Shown piece by piece: positions 17,187-25,897 of a stretch of DNA of 64,000 nucleotides. The stretch's first letter is position 1; each line of letters begins with the position of its first letter. The DNA is taken from contig NZ_JABAOB010000001.1 in assembly GCF_012726295.1 (NCBI RefSeq), forward strand, positions 1,054,001 to 1,118,000, written 5' to 3'. The notes under the pieces are model-generated. The model made no database searches. It was not told where the DNA came from and saw only the letters and a list, made by a program, of their open reading frames with translations. The position numbers and the translations under genes are program-made. The stretch is from Chitinophaga sp. Ak27 (lineage in GTDB: Bacteria > Bacteroidota > Bacteroidia > Chitinophagales > Chitinophagaceae).

Positions 17187-20100
17187 ATGAGGTATTCATT
17201 CACTGGAAAATTATGCTTTCTGATGGTCTTTTTATGTGCCGCTGCCAGTGCGGCTTTTGCCCAAAAGACCATTACCGGGAAAGTCACCGGAGCAGCTGAC
17301 GGACAAGGGCTGCCCGGCGTAAACGTAACCGTACCCGGTACCAGCAGTGGCGCCAGCACCGATACAAAAGGGAACTATACCCTTTCTTTACCAACAGGTG
17401 CTAAATCGGTTTTGTTCACGTTTATAGGCTATGAACCGCAAACAATCACCATTGGCGACAAAACCGTTATCAATGTATCCCTGGCCGCCACCACCAAAGG
17501 CCTGGGAGAAGTAGTGGTAGTAGGTTACGGTGTACAAACCCGTAGAGATGTTACCGGTACTATTGCTTCCGTAAAAGGATCAGATATTAAAAACATACCG
17601 GTACCGGATGCCGCACAAGCCATCCAGGGTCGCGTTTCCGGCGTGGATATCGTCCGCTCTGACGGCGCCCCCGGCAGCACACCCTCCATTCGTATACGCG
17701 GTACCGGTACTATCAATAACGCCGACCCGCTGATCATTATCGATGGAATTCCCGCCGGCGGTCTCAGTGATGTAAACCCTAACGACATTGCCTCCATGGA
17801 AATACTCAAAGACGCCTCCTCTTCCGCGATCTATGGTACCCGGGCCGCCAATGGCGTAGTTATCATCACCACTAAAAAAGGTAATTACGGTGAAAAACTG
17901 AAAACCTCCGTTAACTTATACCGGGGCGTTTCCAACACCGTCCGCTATATTCCCCTGCTCACCGCTCCCGACCTGGCCATGCTCAAACAGGAACGCTATA
18001 CCAACGATGGCGTTCCGGTAGAAGCAATCTGGAAAGACCCCTATTATTCCACCCAGCGCACCGACTGGCAACGTGCCCTGCTACGCTCCGGCGATATCAC
18101 CAACGCAGACGTAAGCCTGCGCGGTGGCAACAGTAGCTCCAACTACCTCGTCAGCGCAGGATACTACAAAGAAAATGGGATCATCACCAACTCCTACTTT
18201 CAACGGTACTCTGTTCGCATCAACTCAGAACATAAGCTGGGCAAGCGTTTCAAAGTAGGTGAAAATATGCAGCTTACGTACAAGAAAAGCAGCGGGCCGG
18301 ATACCTATTCCAGCCAGACCGGCCTTATCTTCAGCGCCCTCCGCTTCAACCCTGCCATTCCCCTTCATAACCCGGATGGCAGCTATGGCAGCTCCAAAGC
18401 CAGCAATGAACTGGGCGATATCAATAACCCGGTATACACCGCAGAAACCACCGATACGTGGATCAAAAACTACCGCATGCTGGCCAGCGTATACGGCGAA
18501 CTGGAAATCACCGACGGCCTCACCCTCCGCGGTAACTTCGGCTTCGATGGCTCCATGGCCAATCAATATAGCTTTGCACCTAAAGTGCTGGATCAAACCA
18601 GGGCCCGCGACCACGCTGAATTGTTTAACCGCAATGAAACCAATAACAACCAGCTTAGTGAAGTATTCCTGACTTATAACAAGGTATTTTCACAAGTGCA
18701 CCATATCACCCTCACCGGTGGCTATTCCCAGCAAACCTTCAACGGCTCCTGGTTCCGGGGCGACCGCTGGGGCTATAACGACGAAGCATTGGACCAACGG
18801 GTATTAAGCAATGGTAACGATATCCACGATGCAACCGGTAATTACTACGCCTCCAATGCCATCGCTTCCGGTTTTGTAAGAGGCTTCTATGGCTACAAAG
18901 ACAAGTACCTGCTCACCGTTACCTTCCGTGCCGACGGTTCCTCCCGGTTTGCACCTGACCAACGCTGGGGCTACTTTCCCGCCTTCTCAGCCGGATGGCG
19001 CATCTCGGACGAAACCTTCTTCAAGGATAACGTGAAAGCGATCAGCAACCTGAAAATCACCGGCGGCTGGGGACAACTTGGTAACCAAAACGTAGCCGAC
19101 TTCCAATACCTGGCACCTATCGATAAAGACAGACGCTATAACTTCGGCGAAAACCCATACACCGGCGTTTGGAATTCCCGCTTAGCCAACCCCGATATAA
19201 CCTGGGAAAAAGCAGAGATGACCAATATCAGCCTGGAAGCCGGCTTCCTCAACAACCGCCTGAACACCACCATCACCTGGTTTAACAAGAAAACCCGCGA
19301 CATGCTGGTGCCAGCACCAGAGATGGACTTGCATGGTACTTCCGCTATCCCCGACCGCAACCTGGGACAGCTGAACAACAAAGGCTGGGAACTGGAAGCC
19401 AGCTACCAGGGCGGTAACGACCGTTTTCATTATAACATCAGCGCCAATGCCTCCTTTATCAAAAATGAAGTGACCAAGCTGTATGATCCTACTTCCTATA
19501 TCGGCTCTACTCCTTATGGCCGCCAGGGACAGGAAATTTCCCGCACCTATGTAGGGCAGCCACTGGCCTCCTACTATGGCTGGAAAACAGATGGTATCTA
19601 TCAAAACGATGCGCAAATCAAGAACGATGCTAACATTAAAAATGATCCCAACAAGGATAATATCAAACCTGGCGATGTCATTTTTGTGGACACCAACGGC
19701 GATGGTATCATCAATGAAAAAGACCGCGTAAACCTGGGCAGCCCCAATCCGAAAATGGTATATGGTATCCAGGCCAGCGCCGGCTATAAAGGATTTGACC
19801 TGAGTCTCTCCTTTGCCGGTGTTAGCGGCGTAAAACTTTATAACGCCGATAAAATGCAGGGTATGGATCCCAACTATCCATACAACATGTACGCCGATGC
19901 GCTCAACCGCTGGCATGGCGAAGGTACCAGCAACTCCGTCCCCCGCATGACCCTGGGCAATGCCAACCAGAACAACCGCGTGTCCGATCGCTTTGTGGAA
20001 AATGGTAACTACTTTGCCCTCAAAAATGCATCCCTGGGATATACCATCCCGGCTAAAATATGGGGCCGTAGCGGTATTTCCGATATCCATGTATATGCGG

Positions 20101-20276
20101 CAGCACAAAATCTATTTATCCTCACCAAATATTCCGGGCTTACCCCACAACTGGGATATAGCACGTCCACCAATGGCGCCAACGGCACCGGGGATGGCAA
20201 CAGGCAAAGAGGCGTAGACGTAGCTGCCTATCCACAGGCCAGGACATTTACTTTCGGCGCTACACTCAACTTCTGA
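17187..20276 (+). CDS. SusC/RagA TonB-dependent outer-membrane transporter (second)
   Basis: 1029 residues from the ATG at 17187, which gives the signal peptide MRYSFTGKLCFLMVFLCAAA to AFAQ; an upstream TTG adds 14 unlikely residues. The order is a carboxypeptidase-regulatory-like domain (KTITGKVTGAADGQGLPGVNV), the SusC motif LGEVVVVGYGVQTRRDV, a plug with NDIASMEILKDASSSAIYGTRAANGV, then the barrel ending TFTFGATLNF. There is no STN domain and no nearby sigma/anti-sigma genes. It pairs with the SusD 26 nt downstream. The substrate is not evident; the flanking mutarotase and GH127 point to an arabinose-type glycan, but the leader lacks the AraR-type operator. Confidence 0.95.
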   Translation: MRYSFTGKLCFLMVFLCAAASAAFAQKTITGKVTGAADGQGLPGVNVTVPGTSSGASTDTKGNYTLSLPTGAKSVLFTFIGYEPQTITIGDKTVINVSLAATTKGLGEVVVVGYGVQTRRDVTGTIASVKGSDIKNIPVPDAAQAIQGRVSGVDIVRSDGAPGSTPSIRIRGTGTINNADPLIIIDGIPAGGLSDVNPNDIASMEILKDASSSAIYGTRAANGVVIITTKKGNYGEKLKTSVNLYRGVSNTVRYIPLLTAPDLAMLKQERYTNDGVPVEAIWKDPYYSTQRTDWQRALLRSGDITNADVSLRGGNSSSNYLVSAGYYKENGIITNSYFQRYSVRINSEHKLGKRFKVGENMQLTYKKSSGPDTYSSQTGLIFSALRFNPAIPLHNPDGSYGSSKASNELGDINNPVYTAETTDTWIKNYRMLASVYGELEITDGLTLRGNFGFDGSMANQYSFAPKVLDQTRARDHAELFNRNETNNNQLSEVFLTYNKVFSQVHHITLTGGYSQQTFNGSWFRGDRWGYNDEALDQRVLSNGNDIHDATGNYYASNAIASGFVRGFYGYKDKYLLTVTFRADGSSRFAPDQRWGYFPAFSAGWRISDETFFKDNVKAISNLKITGGWGQLGNQNVADFQYLAPIDKDRRYNFGENPYTGVWNSRLANPDITWEKAEMTNISLEAGFLNNRLNTTITWFNKKTRDMLVPAPEMDLHGTSAIPDRNLGQLNNKGWELEASYQGGNDRFHYNISANASFIKNEVTKLYDPTSYIGSTPYGRQGQEISRTYVGQPLASYYGWKTDGIYQNDAQIKNDANIKNDPNKDNIKPGDVIFVDTNGDGIINEKDRVNLGSPNPKMVYGIQASAGYKGFDLSLSFAGVSGVKLYNADKMQGMDPNYPYNMYADALNRWHGEGTSNSVPRMTLGNANQNNRVSDRFVENGNYFALKNASLGYTIPAKIWGRSGISDIHVYAAAQNLFILTKYSGLTPQLGYSTSTNGANGTGDGNRQRGVDVAAYPQARTFTFGATLNF

Positions 20277-20302
20277 TTAACGGGAACTTAAACTGAATTA
20301 TC

Positions 20303-21769
20303 ATGAAACGGATCAAATATATACTCGCATTTTCCGCATTATTTATGGCAGGCTGTAAAAGCGTGCTCGATGTGAAACCCAAGGGGAACTATACCACCGG
20401 TAACTACTGGCGCAACCAGAGCGATGCCGTAGACGGCGTTACCGGTATCTATAACGTGTTACTGGAAGAAGATTACACCGGTTTTAACGAGTTTGTGTTC
20501 GACAACTGCTCCGATGACCAGGTGCGTGGTGGCGATCACGACTATGATGCCGCCATCGAAGATTATAGCTATGATGCATCTACCTATAGTGTAAAAGTGG
20601 GCTGGAGATGGAAATATGAAACGATCAACCGCGCCAACAACGTATTGATCTACGTGCCTAAAATAACCGATATAGACCCGGCAATTAAAAATCGTTGCCT
20701 TGGGGAAGCCCATTTCTTCCGCGCCTTTGCGTACTGGCGTCTGCTGCTGATTTATGGCGAAGCACCGATGGTAACAGAAGACGACGTAGTAAAATCCAAC
20801 TACAACAAACCTAAAGTAAGCGCCGACGAGCTGCGCGCCCAAATAGAAACCGACCTGCTGGCCGCTGCTGACCAGTTGCCCGAAAGCTACGGCGATGGCG
20901 ATAAAGGCCGCGTCAGCAAGGGCACTGCCTGGGGATTGTTATGCAAGCTGTATATGAACTGGGAAAAGCTGGATAAAGCCATTGAAGTTGGTAATAAAGT
21001 AATTACTAATGCCAACTACAAACTGGCTCCCCGCTATGCAGATAACTTCAGCGTAGCCACCGGCAACAACAGCGAAATGCTGCTGGCAGTTCAAACCGTA
21101 GATGGTAGCGGTTATTCCGACTTCATCACCTATCACGCGCCGAGGAACTGGAATGGCTGGAGCTTTTTCTATCCTACAAAAGGACTGGTAGATGAATTTG
21201 AAGCAGGTGATCCCCGCAAAAATATCTGCATCATGCAACCCGGCGACCAGGTAAACATTGGCACCAGTATCGCTACTTACGATGCAGCTGCCTCCTGGAC
21301 AGGTTATCATTATAAGAAATTCTGCGCCTGGAAGCCTTCCGGTGGTTTAGACTATTCCTTAAAAACCCCGCTGATGCGTTCGGCCGACATCTACCTGCTG
21401 GTAGCCGAAGCTAAGATCCGCCTCAATGGCCCCGGCGCCGGTGATGCCGAAATCAAAGCCATACGTCAACGCGCTTCCGCCACACTGCCTGCCGTTACCA
21501 ATGCCGGTATGAAAGAGCTGATGCATGAACGCCGGGTGGAATTGTGCGGTGAAAATGAGCGTCAGCAGGACCTCCTGCGTTGGGATAAAGCCAAACTGGT
21601 AGATATTGTTGCCATCAACGCCAAACCTAAACTGGCCTATAATGGCTCGGTAGTGACCCGTGGTGGCGCTCCCCGCAAGTTCACCCGTCCGAAGAACTAC
21701 TTCTTCCCCATGCCGCAAACAGAAATCGACAGAAGTAAAGGCACTTTGATACAGAATCCGAATTATTAG
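20303..21769 (+). CDS. SusD/RagB outer-membrane glycan-binding lipoprotein (second)
   Basis: 488 residues. The lipobox is ALFMAGC, followed by KSVLDVKPKGNYTTGNYWRNQSDAVDGVTGIYN, the standard SusD opening. LGEAHFFRAFAYWRLLLIYGEAPMV is the TPR-like signature, and MHERRVELCGENERQQDLLRWDK is the C-terminal signature. It pairs with the SusC 26 nt upstream and captures oligosaccharides at the cell surface. Its stop codon is one base before hairpin C, which separates it from the convergent mutarotase gene. Confidence 0.95.
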   Translation: MKRIKYILAFSALFMAGCKSVLDVKPKGNYTTGNYWRNQSDAVDGVTGIYNVLLEEDYTGFNEFVFDNCSDDQVRGGDHDYDAAIEDYSYDASTYSVKVGWRWKYETINRANNVLIYVPKITDIDPAIKNRCLGEAHFFRAFAYWRLLLIYGEAPMVTEDDVVKSNYNKPKVSADELRAQIETDLLAAADQLPESYGDGDKGRVSKGTAWGLLCKLYMNWEKLDKAIEVGNKVITNANYKLAPRYADNFSVATGNNSEMLLAVQTVDGSGYSDFITYHAPRNWNGWSFFYPTKGLVDEFEAGDPRKNICIMQPGDQVNIGTSIATYDAAASWTGYHYKKFCAWKPSGGLDYSLKTPLMRSADIYLLVAEAKIRLNGPGAGDAEIKAIRQRASATLPAVTNAGMKELMHERRVELCGENERQQDLLRWDKAKLVDIVAINAKPKLAYNGSVVTRGGAPRKFTRPKNYFFPMPQTEIDRSKGTLIQNPNY

Positions 21770-21770
21770 G

Positions 21771-21894
21771 ATAGCGGAAAGCAGAAAGCTTAAAGCAAAA
21801 AAGCTATTGAGGCGAATGACCAGAGCGAGTTAATATCCGCTTTAATCATTCGCCTCAATAGCTTTTTTGCTTTAAGCTTTCTGCTTTCCGCTAT
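21771..21894 (+). repeat. Long hairpin element C with perfect 49-nt arms
   Basis: Arms 21771-21819 and 21846-21894 are perfectly complementary over 49 nt, with a 26-nt loop. The left arm starts one base after the SusD stop (21769); the right arm ends inside the stop codon of the convergent mutarotase gene (21891-21893). Arm units are GGAAAGC, AGAAAGC, TTAAAGC, AAAAAAGC, then TATTGAGGCG. The loop motif GCGAGTTAATATCCGC lies at 21825-21840. The element is homologous to A and B. It could end transcription from both sides. Confidence 0.92.
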
Positions 21895-23051
21895 TTAGTA
21901 GAAAACTTATATACCGTAGTCTGTGAAAATGTTTCTCCGGGTTTCAGGATAACGCTGGGGAATGATGGCTGATTGGGAGAATCAGGGAAATGCTGCGTTT
22001 CCAGGCAGAGGGCTGCATGCTGGCCATATTTTTGTCCGCCGCGGGTATTAGCCAGGGTACCATCCAGGAAATTACCGGTATAAAACTGGATACCGGGTTG
22101 CGTGGTAGCCACTTCCATATAACGGCCGCTGGTAGGATCATATAGAGTCGCAATGGTTTCCAGTTCGTTGTCTTTCTTATCCAGTACCCAGTTGTGATCA
22201 TAACCACCTTTTACCTTGTCGATATCCGCACCAATTTTCTTGGGAGCGGTAAAGTCCATAGGCGTACCTTTTACCGGGTCCAGTTTCCCGGTAGGAATGA
22301 GTTTATCATTCACCGGCGTATAGCGACTGGCTTTCAGCGACAGTTCATGTCCGAGGATGTTGCTGTCTTTGCCTGCGGAGAGGTTAAAGTAAGCGTGGTT
22401 GGTGAGGTTGATGGGTGTTGGTTTATCGGTGGTAGCCTTATAGTTGATTTGCAGGGCATTATCAGTGGTGAGTGTATACACCACGGTAGCCTGTAAGGTA
22501 CCAGGATAACCTTCTTCTCCATCTTTGCTGGTATAGGTGAGTTGCAGGCTGCTGTCTCCGGCCGGCGTGGCGGCCCATACTACCTTATCGAAGCCTTTAA
22601 GACCCCCATGGAGGGTATTACCGTGGTCATTGGCTGCCAGGGAATATTCCTTACCATCCAGTTTGAACTTAGCATTGGCAATGCGGTTGGCATAACGGCC
22701 AATCAGCGCACCAAAGTAAGGCTGGCCCTTCTGCTGGTAACCAGACAGGGAGTCGTAGGATAAAACGACATTGCCTTTCTGCCCGTTCTTGTCAGCGGTA
22801 ATAATATCTGTAATGATGCCACCATAGTTCAGTATTTTAACTTCCATGCCATTAGCATTCTTCAGGGTGTATTGCAGCACCTCCTGGCCATCCGACTGTC
22901 CGAATTTAGCGGGAGCAGAAGCGCTGGCAGTGGCAGTAGTTGATGTGGAGTCCTTATCTTCCTTTTTGGTACTTGCACCATTATTGCAGGATGCAATGAG
23001 GGTTCCACCGGAAATCAATAGGGCGGACAATGCCTTTAAGTTCATATCCAT
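21891..23051 (-). CDS. Aldose 1-epimerase (mutarotase) lipoprotein
   Basis: 386 residues; ATGs at 23051 and 23045 are both possible. It has a lipobox (LISGGTLIASC, Cys about 23) and a Ser/Thr/Lys-rich linker, then the galactose-mutarotase beta-sandwich: LNYGGIITDIITADKNG, FGALIGRYANRIANAKF, NDHGNTLHGGLKGFDK (family His), NLTNHAYFNLS (catalytic His) and CLETQHFPDSPNQP (catalytic Glu). It interconverts sugar anomers, which helps uptake and isomerisation of sugars released in the periplasm. It is divergent from a GH127 gene across a shared 200-bp region that carries a predicted AraR operator, so it is probably arabinose-induced. Confidence 0.93.
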   Translation of the reverse strand: MDMNLKALSALLISGGTLIASCNNGASTKKEDKDSTSTTATASASAPAKFGQSDGQEVLQYTLKNANGMEVKILNYGGIITDIITADKNGQKGNVVLSYDSLSGYQQKGQPYFGALIGRYANRIANAKFKLDGKEYSLAANDHGNTLHGGLKGFDKVVWAATPAGDSSLQLTYTSKDGEEGYPGTLQATVVYTLTTDNALQINYKATTDKPTPINLTNHAYFNLSAGKDSNILGHELSLKASRYTPVNDKLIPTGKLDPVKGTPMDFTAPKKIGADIDKVKGGYDHNWVLDKKDNELETIATLYDPTSGRYMEVATTQPGIQFYTGNFLDGTLANTRGGQKYGQHAALCLETQHFPDSPNQPSFPSVILKPGETFSQTTVYKFSTK

Positions 23052-23133
23052 AACGTATTTTGGTATTAAGTGAAAAAAGAGTGTCTAAATATCGGGATAA
23101 TCTTGCTACAATCAAATAAATTTATTTGAAATT

Positions 23134-23152
23134 TATTGTCAAAATAACAATT
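23134..23152. promoter_or_regulatory. Predicted AraR operator between mutarotase and GH127
   Basis: TATTGT-CAAAATA-ACAATT, 83 bp before the mutarotase start and 100 bp before the GH127 start, so it could control either or both. It has the same 6-7-6 layout as the other sites. A weaker ATCTGTCAATAATT lies nearer the GH127 gene (about 23183-23196). Confidence 0.6.
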
Positions 23153-23251
23153 AAAAACGCGATTGATTAAAATACGTGTACTATCTGTCAATAATTAAAA
23201 AGTAAGTATACGGGGTGGTAGCTAGCTTTAGCCTTGTTAAACATTGACGAC

Positions 23252-25618
23252 ATGAAAAGACTGATCATTCCCTGCCTGTTACTGGCGGGCGGCCTGCAAT
23301 GCTATTATAGTGCGCAGGCACAATCCTATGTTCCAGGATGGAAAGAAAGTAAGATGAAAGTGTTGCCGGCTGTAGACATTAAAGCATATCCTTTTCCCAT
23401 ATCGGATGTTACTTTATCAGATGGCCCCTTCAAAACCGCTATGCTGGCTGATGCGCACTATCTGCTTAAAATAGATCCGGACAGACTGTTGTCGGCATTC
23501 CGATCCAATGCTGGCCTGGAGCCTAAAGGCAAACAGTATGGCGGCTGGGAAACCGGCGGGCTGGCGGGGCATACCATGGGACATTACCTTTCGGCCTGTG
23601 CCATGCAATATGCCGCCACTAAAGATACGGCGTACCTAAACCGGGTCAACTACCTCGTAAGTGAGCTGGCCATTTGCCAGGACAAACGGCAGAATGGCTA
23701 CATCGGCGCTTTCCCCAACGATAATAAATTATGGTCGGAGGTTGCTGCAGGCGATATCCGCTCCCGTGGCTTTGACCTGAACGGCGGTTGGTCGCCCTGG
23801 TATACTGTGCATAAAATTATGGCCGGCCTGCTGGATGCCTGGCTGTATTGCAATAATGCTACTGCCCTAAAAGTTAATAAACGCCTGGCCGACTGGACCG
23901 GCAATATCGTTAAAAATCTCTCGGAAGAGCAGATGCAAAAAATGCTGATCTGCGAATATGGCGGCATGGCGGAAACACTGGTCAATACCTACGCGCTAAG
24001 CGGCGATAAAAAATACCTGGATCTCTCCTATCGCTTTTATGATAAACGGATCCTGGATTCTTTGGCTATCGGGAGAGATATTTTACCGGGTAAACATTCC
24101 AATACCCAGATCCCCAAGGCCATCGCCAGCATACGCAGGTTCGAACTGAATAAAGATGCCAAAGATGCTGCCATCGCCAAATATTTCTGGGAAATGGTCA
24201 CCCGGGATCATTCCTACGCCAACGGGGGCAACAGCAACTACGAATACTTCGGTCCTGCCCGTCACCTGAACGACGCTTTAACCGATAATACCACCGAAAC
24301 CTGTAATACCTATAACATGCTGAAGCTGACGAGACACCTGTTTGCGTTGTCGCCACAAGCCCGGTTAATGGACTATTACGAAAAGGCACTGTACAACCAT
24401 ATCCTGGCTTCACAAAACCACGAAACCGGTATGATGTGTTACTTTATCCCCCTCCGTATGGGCGGCCACAAAGAATACAGCGACGAATTTGAAACCTTTA
24501 CCTGCTGCGTGGGATCGGGTATGGAAAACCATGTAAAATATGGTGAAAGCATTTACTATCGCGGGGAAGACGGCAGCCTCTATGTGAACCTCTTTATCCC
24601 TTCTGTATTAACATGGAAGGAAAAAGGCATCACCATAACCCAGACTACCGGACTACCGGCAGATAACCGTGTAACCCTCACCGTTAGTAGCCGTAAAGTT
24701 AGCGCCTTTACCCTTCGTATCCGCAAACCAGCCTGGGCACGCCCTGGTATCAGCTTACAGGTAAACGGACAACAGGTACCGCTGACAACGGATGAAAGCG
24801 GCTATTTTACCATCGCCCGTACCTGGAAAAACAACGACCGGGTATTGCTGACTTTACCAGCGGATGTATATACAGAAGCGATGCCTGACAATCCTAATCG
24901 CCAGGCGCTGTTCTACGGCCCGGTATTGTTATCTGGTATACTTGGAGAAAAAGAACCCGACCCGGTAAGCGGAGTACCTGTATTGGTAACCGCCAATCAA
25001 ACCCCTGATACCTGGATCAAGCGTGCCGACAGCCGCGAGCTCAGCTTCCGCTCCGCCGGCACCGGCCAGCCGCAGGACGTTACCCTGGTGCCTTTCAACA
25101 CTACCCGCAATGAGTATTACACCGTATACTGGGATGTATTTAGCCCCGATAGCTGGAAACAGCAACAGGCAGTATATGCGGCGGAAAAGAAAAAGCAACA
25201 GGAGCTGGATGCCCGCACCACCGATATCCTGCGCCCGGGTGAAATGCAGCCCGAACGCGATCACAATTTTACCGGTGAAAAAACAACCACCGAAGAAGAG
25301 CATGGCCGCAAATGGCGCATCGCCTGGCCCGAAGGATATTTTGCCTTTACCATGAAAGTAGATCCACAGGCCACCCACACACTGCAATGTACTTACTGGG
25401 GCATGGATAACCGCGGCAGAACCTTCGATATCTTGGTCGATGGTACTACCATTGCCACTGAAGATATCAACAAGTACAAAGGCAGCCGCTTTTACGATAT
25501 CGCTTATCCTATCCCGGCACACCTTACCAAAGGCAAGCAACAGGTACAGATCCGCTTTGTGCCTAAAGCCAACAACAGTGCAGGTCCGTTGTATGGATGC
25601 AGGATGATCAAAGATTAA
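23252..25618 (+). CDS. GH127/GH146-like beta-L-arabinofuranosidase, three-domain form
   Basis: 788 residues from the ATG at 23252, which gives a signal peptide MKRLIIPCLLLAGG to AQAQ. The alpha/alpha-barrel has GGWETGGLAGHTMGHYLSAC and the zinc/thiol set E349 and C351 (TTETCNTYN) and C418-C419 (TFTCCVGSG). A central beta domain (DUF4986-like, about 530-640) and a C-terminal domain (about 660-788, from ILRPGEMQPERDHNFTGE; DUF6805-like) follow. This is the architecture of enzymes such as Bacteroides BT0349 (GH146), and differs from the GH127 at 621. It probably releases L-arabinose from beta-linked ends. A terminator follows at 25627, and the upstream region is shared with the mutarotase gene. 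Confidence 0.9.
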   Translation: MKRLIIPCLLLAGGLQCYYSAQAQSYVPGWKESKMKVLPAVDIKAYPFPISDVTLSDGPFKTAMLADAHYLLKIDPDRLLSAFRSNAGLEPKGKQYGGWETGGLAGHTMGHYLSACAMQYAATKDTAYLNRVNYLVSELAICQDKRQNGYIGAFPNDNKLWSEVAAGDIRSRGFDLNGGWSPWYTVHKIMAGLLDAWLYCNNATALKVNKRLADWTGNIVKNLSEEQMQKMLICEYGGMAETLVNTYALSGDKKYLDLSYRFYDKRILDSLAIGRDILPGKHSNTQIPKAIASIRRFELNKDAKDAAIAKYFWEMVTRDHSYANGGNSNYEYFGPARHLNDALTDNTTETCNTYNMLKLTRHLFALSPQARLMDYYEKALYNHILASQNHETGMMCYFIPLRMGGHKEYSDEFETFTCCVGSGMENHVKYGESIYYRGEDGSLYVNLFIPSVLTWKEKGITITQTTGLPADNRVTLTVSSRKVSAFTLRIRKPAWARPGISLQVNGQQVPLTTDESGYFTIARTWKNNDRVLLTLPADVYTEAMPDNPNRQALFYGPVLLSGILGEKEPDPVSGVPVLVTANQTPDTWIKRADSRELSFRSAGTGQPQDVTLVPFNTTRNEYYTVYWDVFSPDSWKQQQAVYAAEKKKQQELDARTTDILRPGEMQPERDHNFTGEKTTTEEEHGRKWRIAWPEGYFAFTMKVDPQATHTLQCTYWGMDNRGRTFDILVDGTTIATEDINKYKGSRFYDIAYPIPAHLTKGKQQVQIRFVPKANNSAGPLYGCRMIKD

Positions 25619-25626
25619 TGAACTAC

Positions 25627-25658
25627 CGGCCCCCCGTTCTTCCATTAAATGGGGGCCG
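25627..25658 (+). terminator. Terminator after the second GH127
   Basis: Stem CGGCCCCC (25627-25634) / GGGGGCCG (25651-25658), followed by TTCTTAAT, 8 nt past the stop. It overlaps the 3' end of the GH43 fragment on the other strand. Confidence 0.7.
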
Positions 25659-25815
25659 TTCTTAATACCGGTTTCCCCTGGTTACCGGCATCATAGGCGT
25701 GAAACACCAGGTAGTCGATACTATCCACGCGGATTGCTGCATTATGACCTACCCCATGCCAGCGGGCTGTATATATACCGCGCCTGGCTGCTCCTGAAGA
25801 GGAACCGGAATCCGA
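25645..25815 (-). pseudogene. Remnant of a GH43 arabinanase-type gene (C-terminal piece)
   Basis: A 56-codon open stretch on the minus strand, bounded by TGA at 25816-25818 and TAA at 25645-25647, with no start of its own. It reads GIYTARWHGVGHNAAIR followed by VDSIDYLVFHAYDAGNQGKPVLR. A GHN near the fifth blade followed by DYLVFHAYD and a GKP/GRP-L turn is typical of the end of GH43 endo-arabinanase and arabinofuranosidase propellers. The rest of the gene is gone, and the GH127 terminator cuts into its tail. It suggests that the locus once held a GH43 enzyme between the GH127 and the GH51. The call rests on motif recognition only. Confidence 0.6.
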
Positions 25816-25897
25816 TCAATAAGGCTTTGCTCATAATAAAATCGAAAAAAAACCGTTGACAGGCGCCAACGGTTACAACAAATATGTCAAGCGACAA

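Noticed and set aside
19182..20108. 308-codon open frame on the minus strand inside the second SusC
   Set aside because: Antisense to a clear SusC barrel; composition follows the codon pattern of the sense gene.
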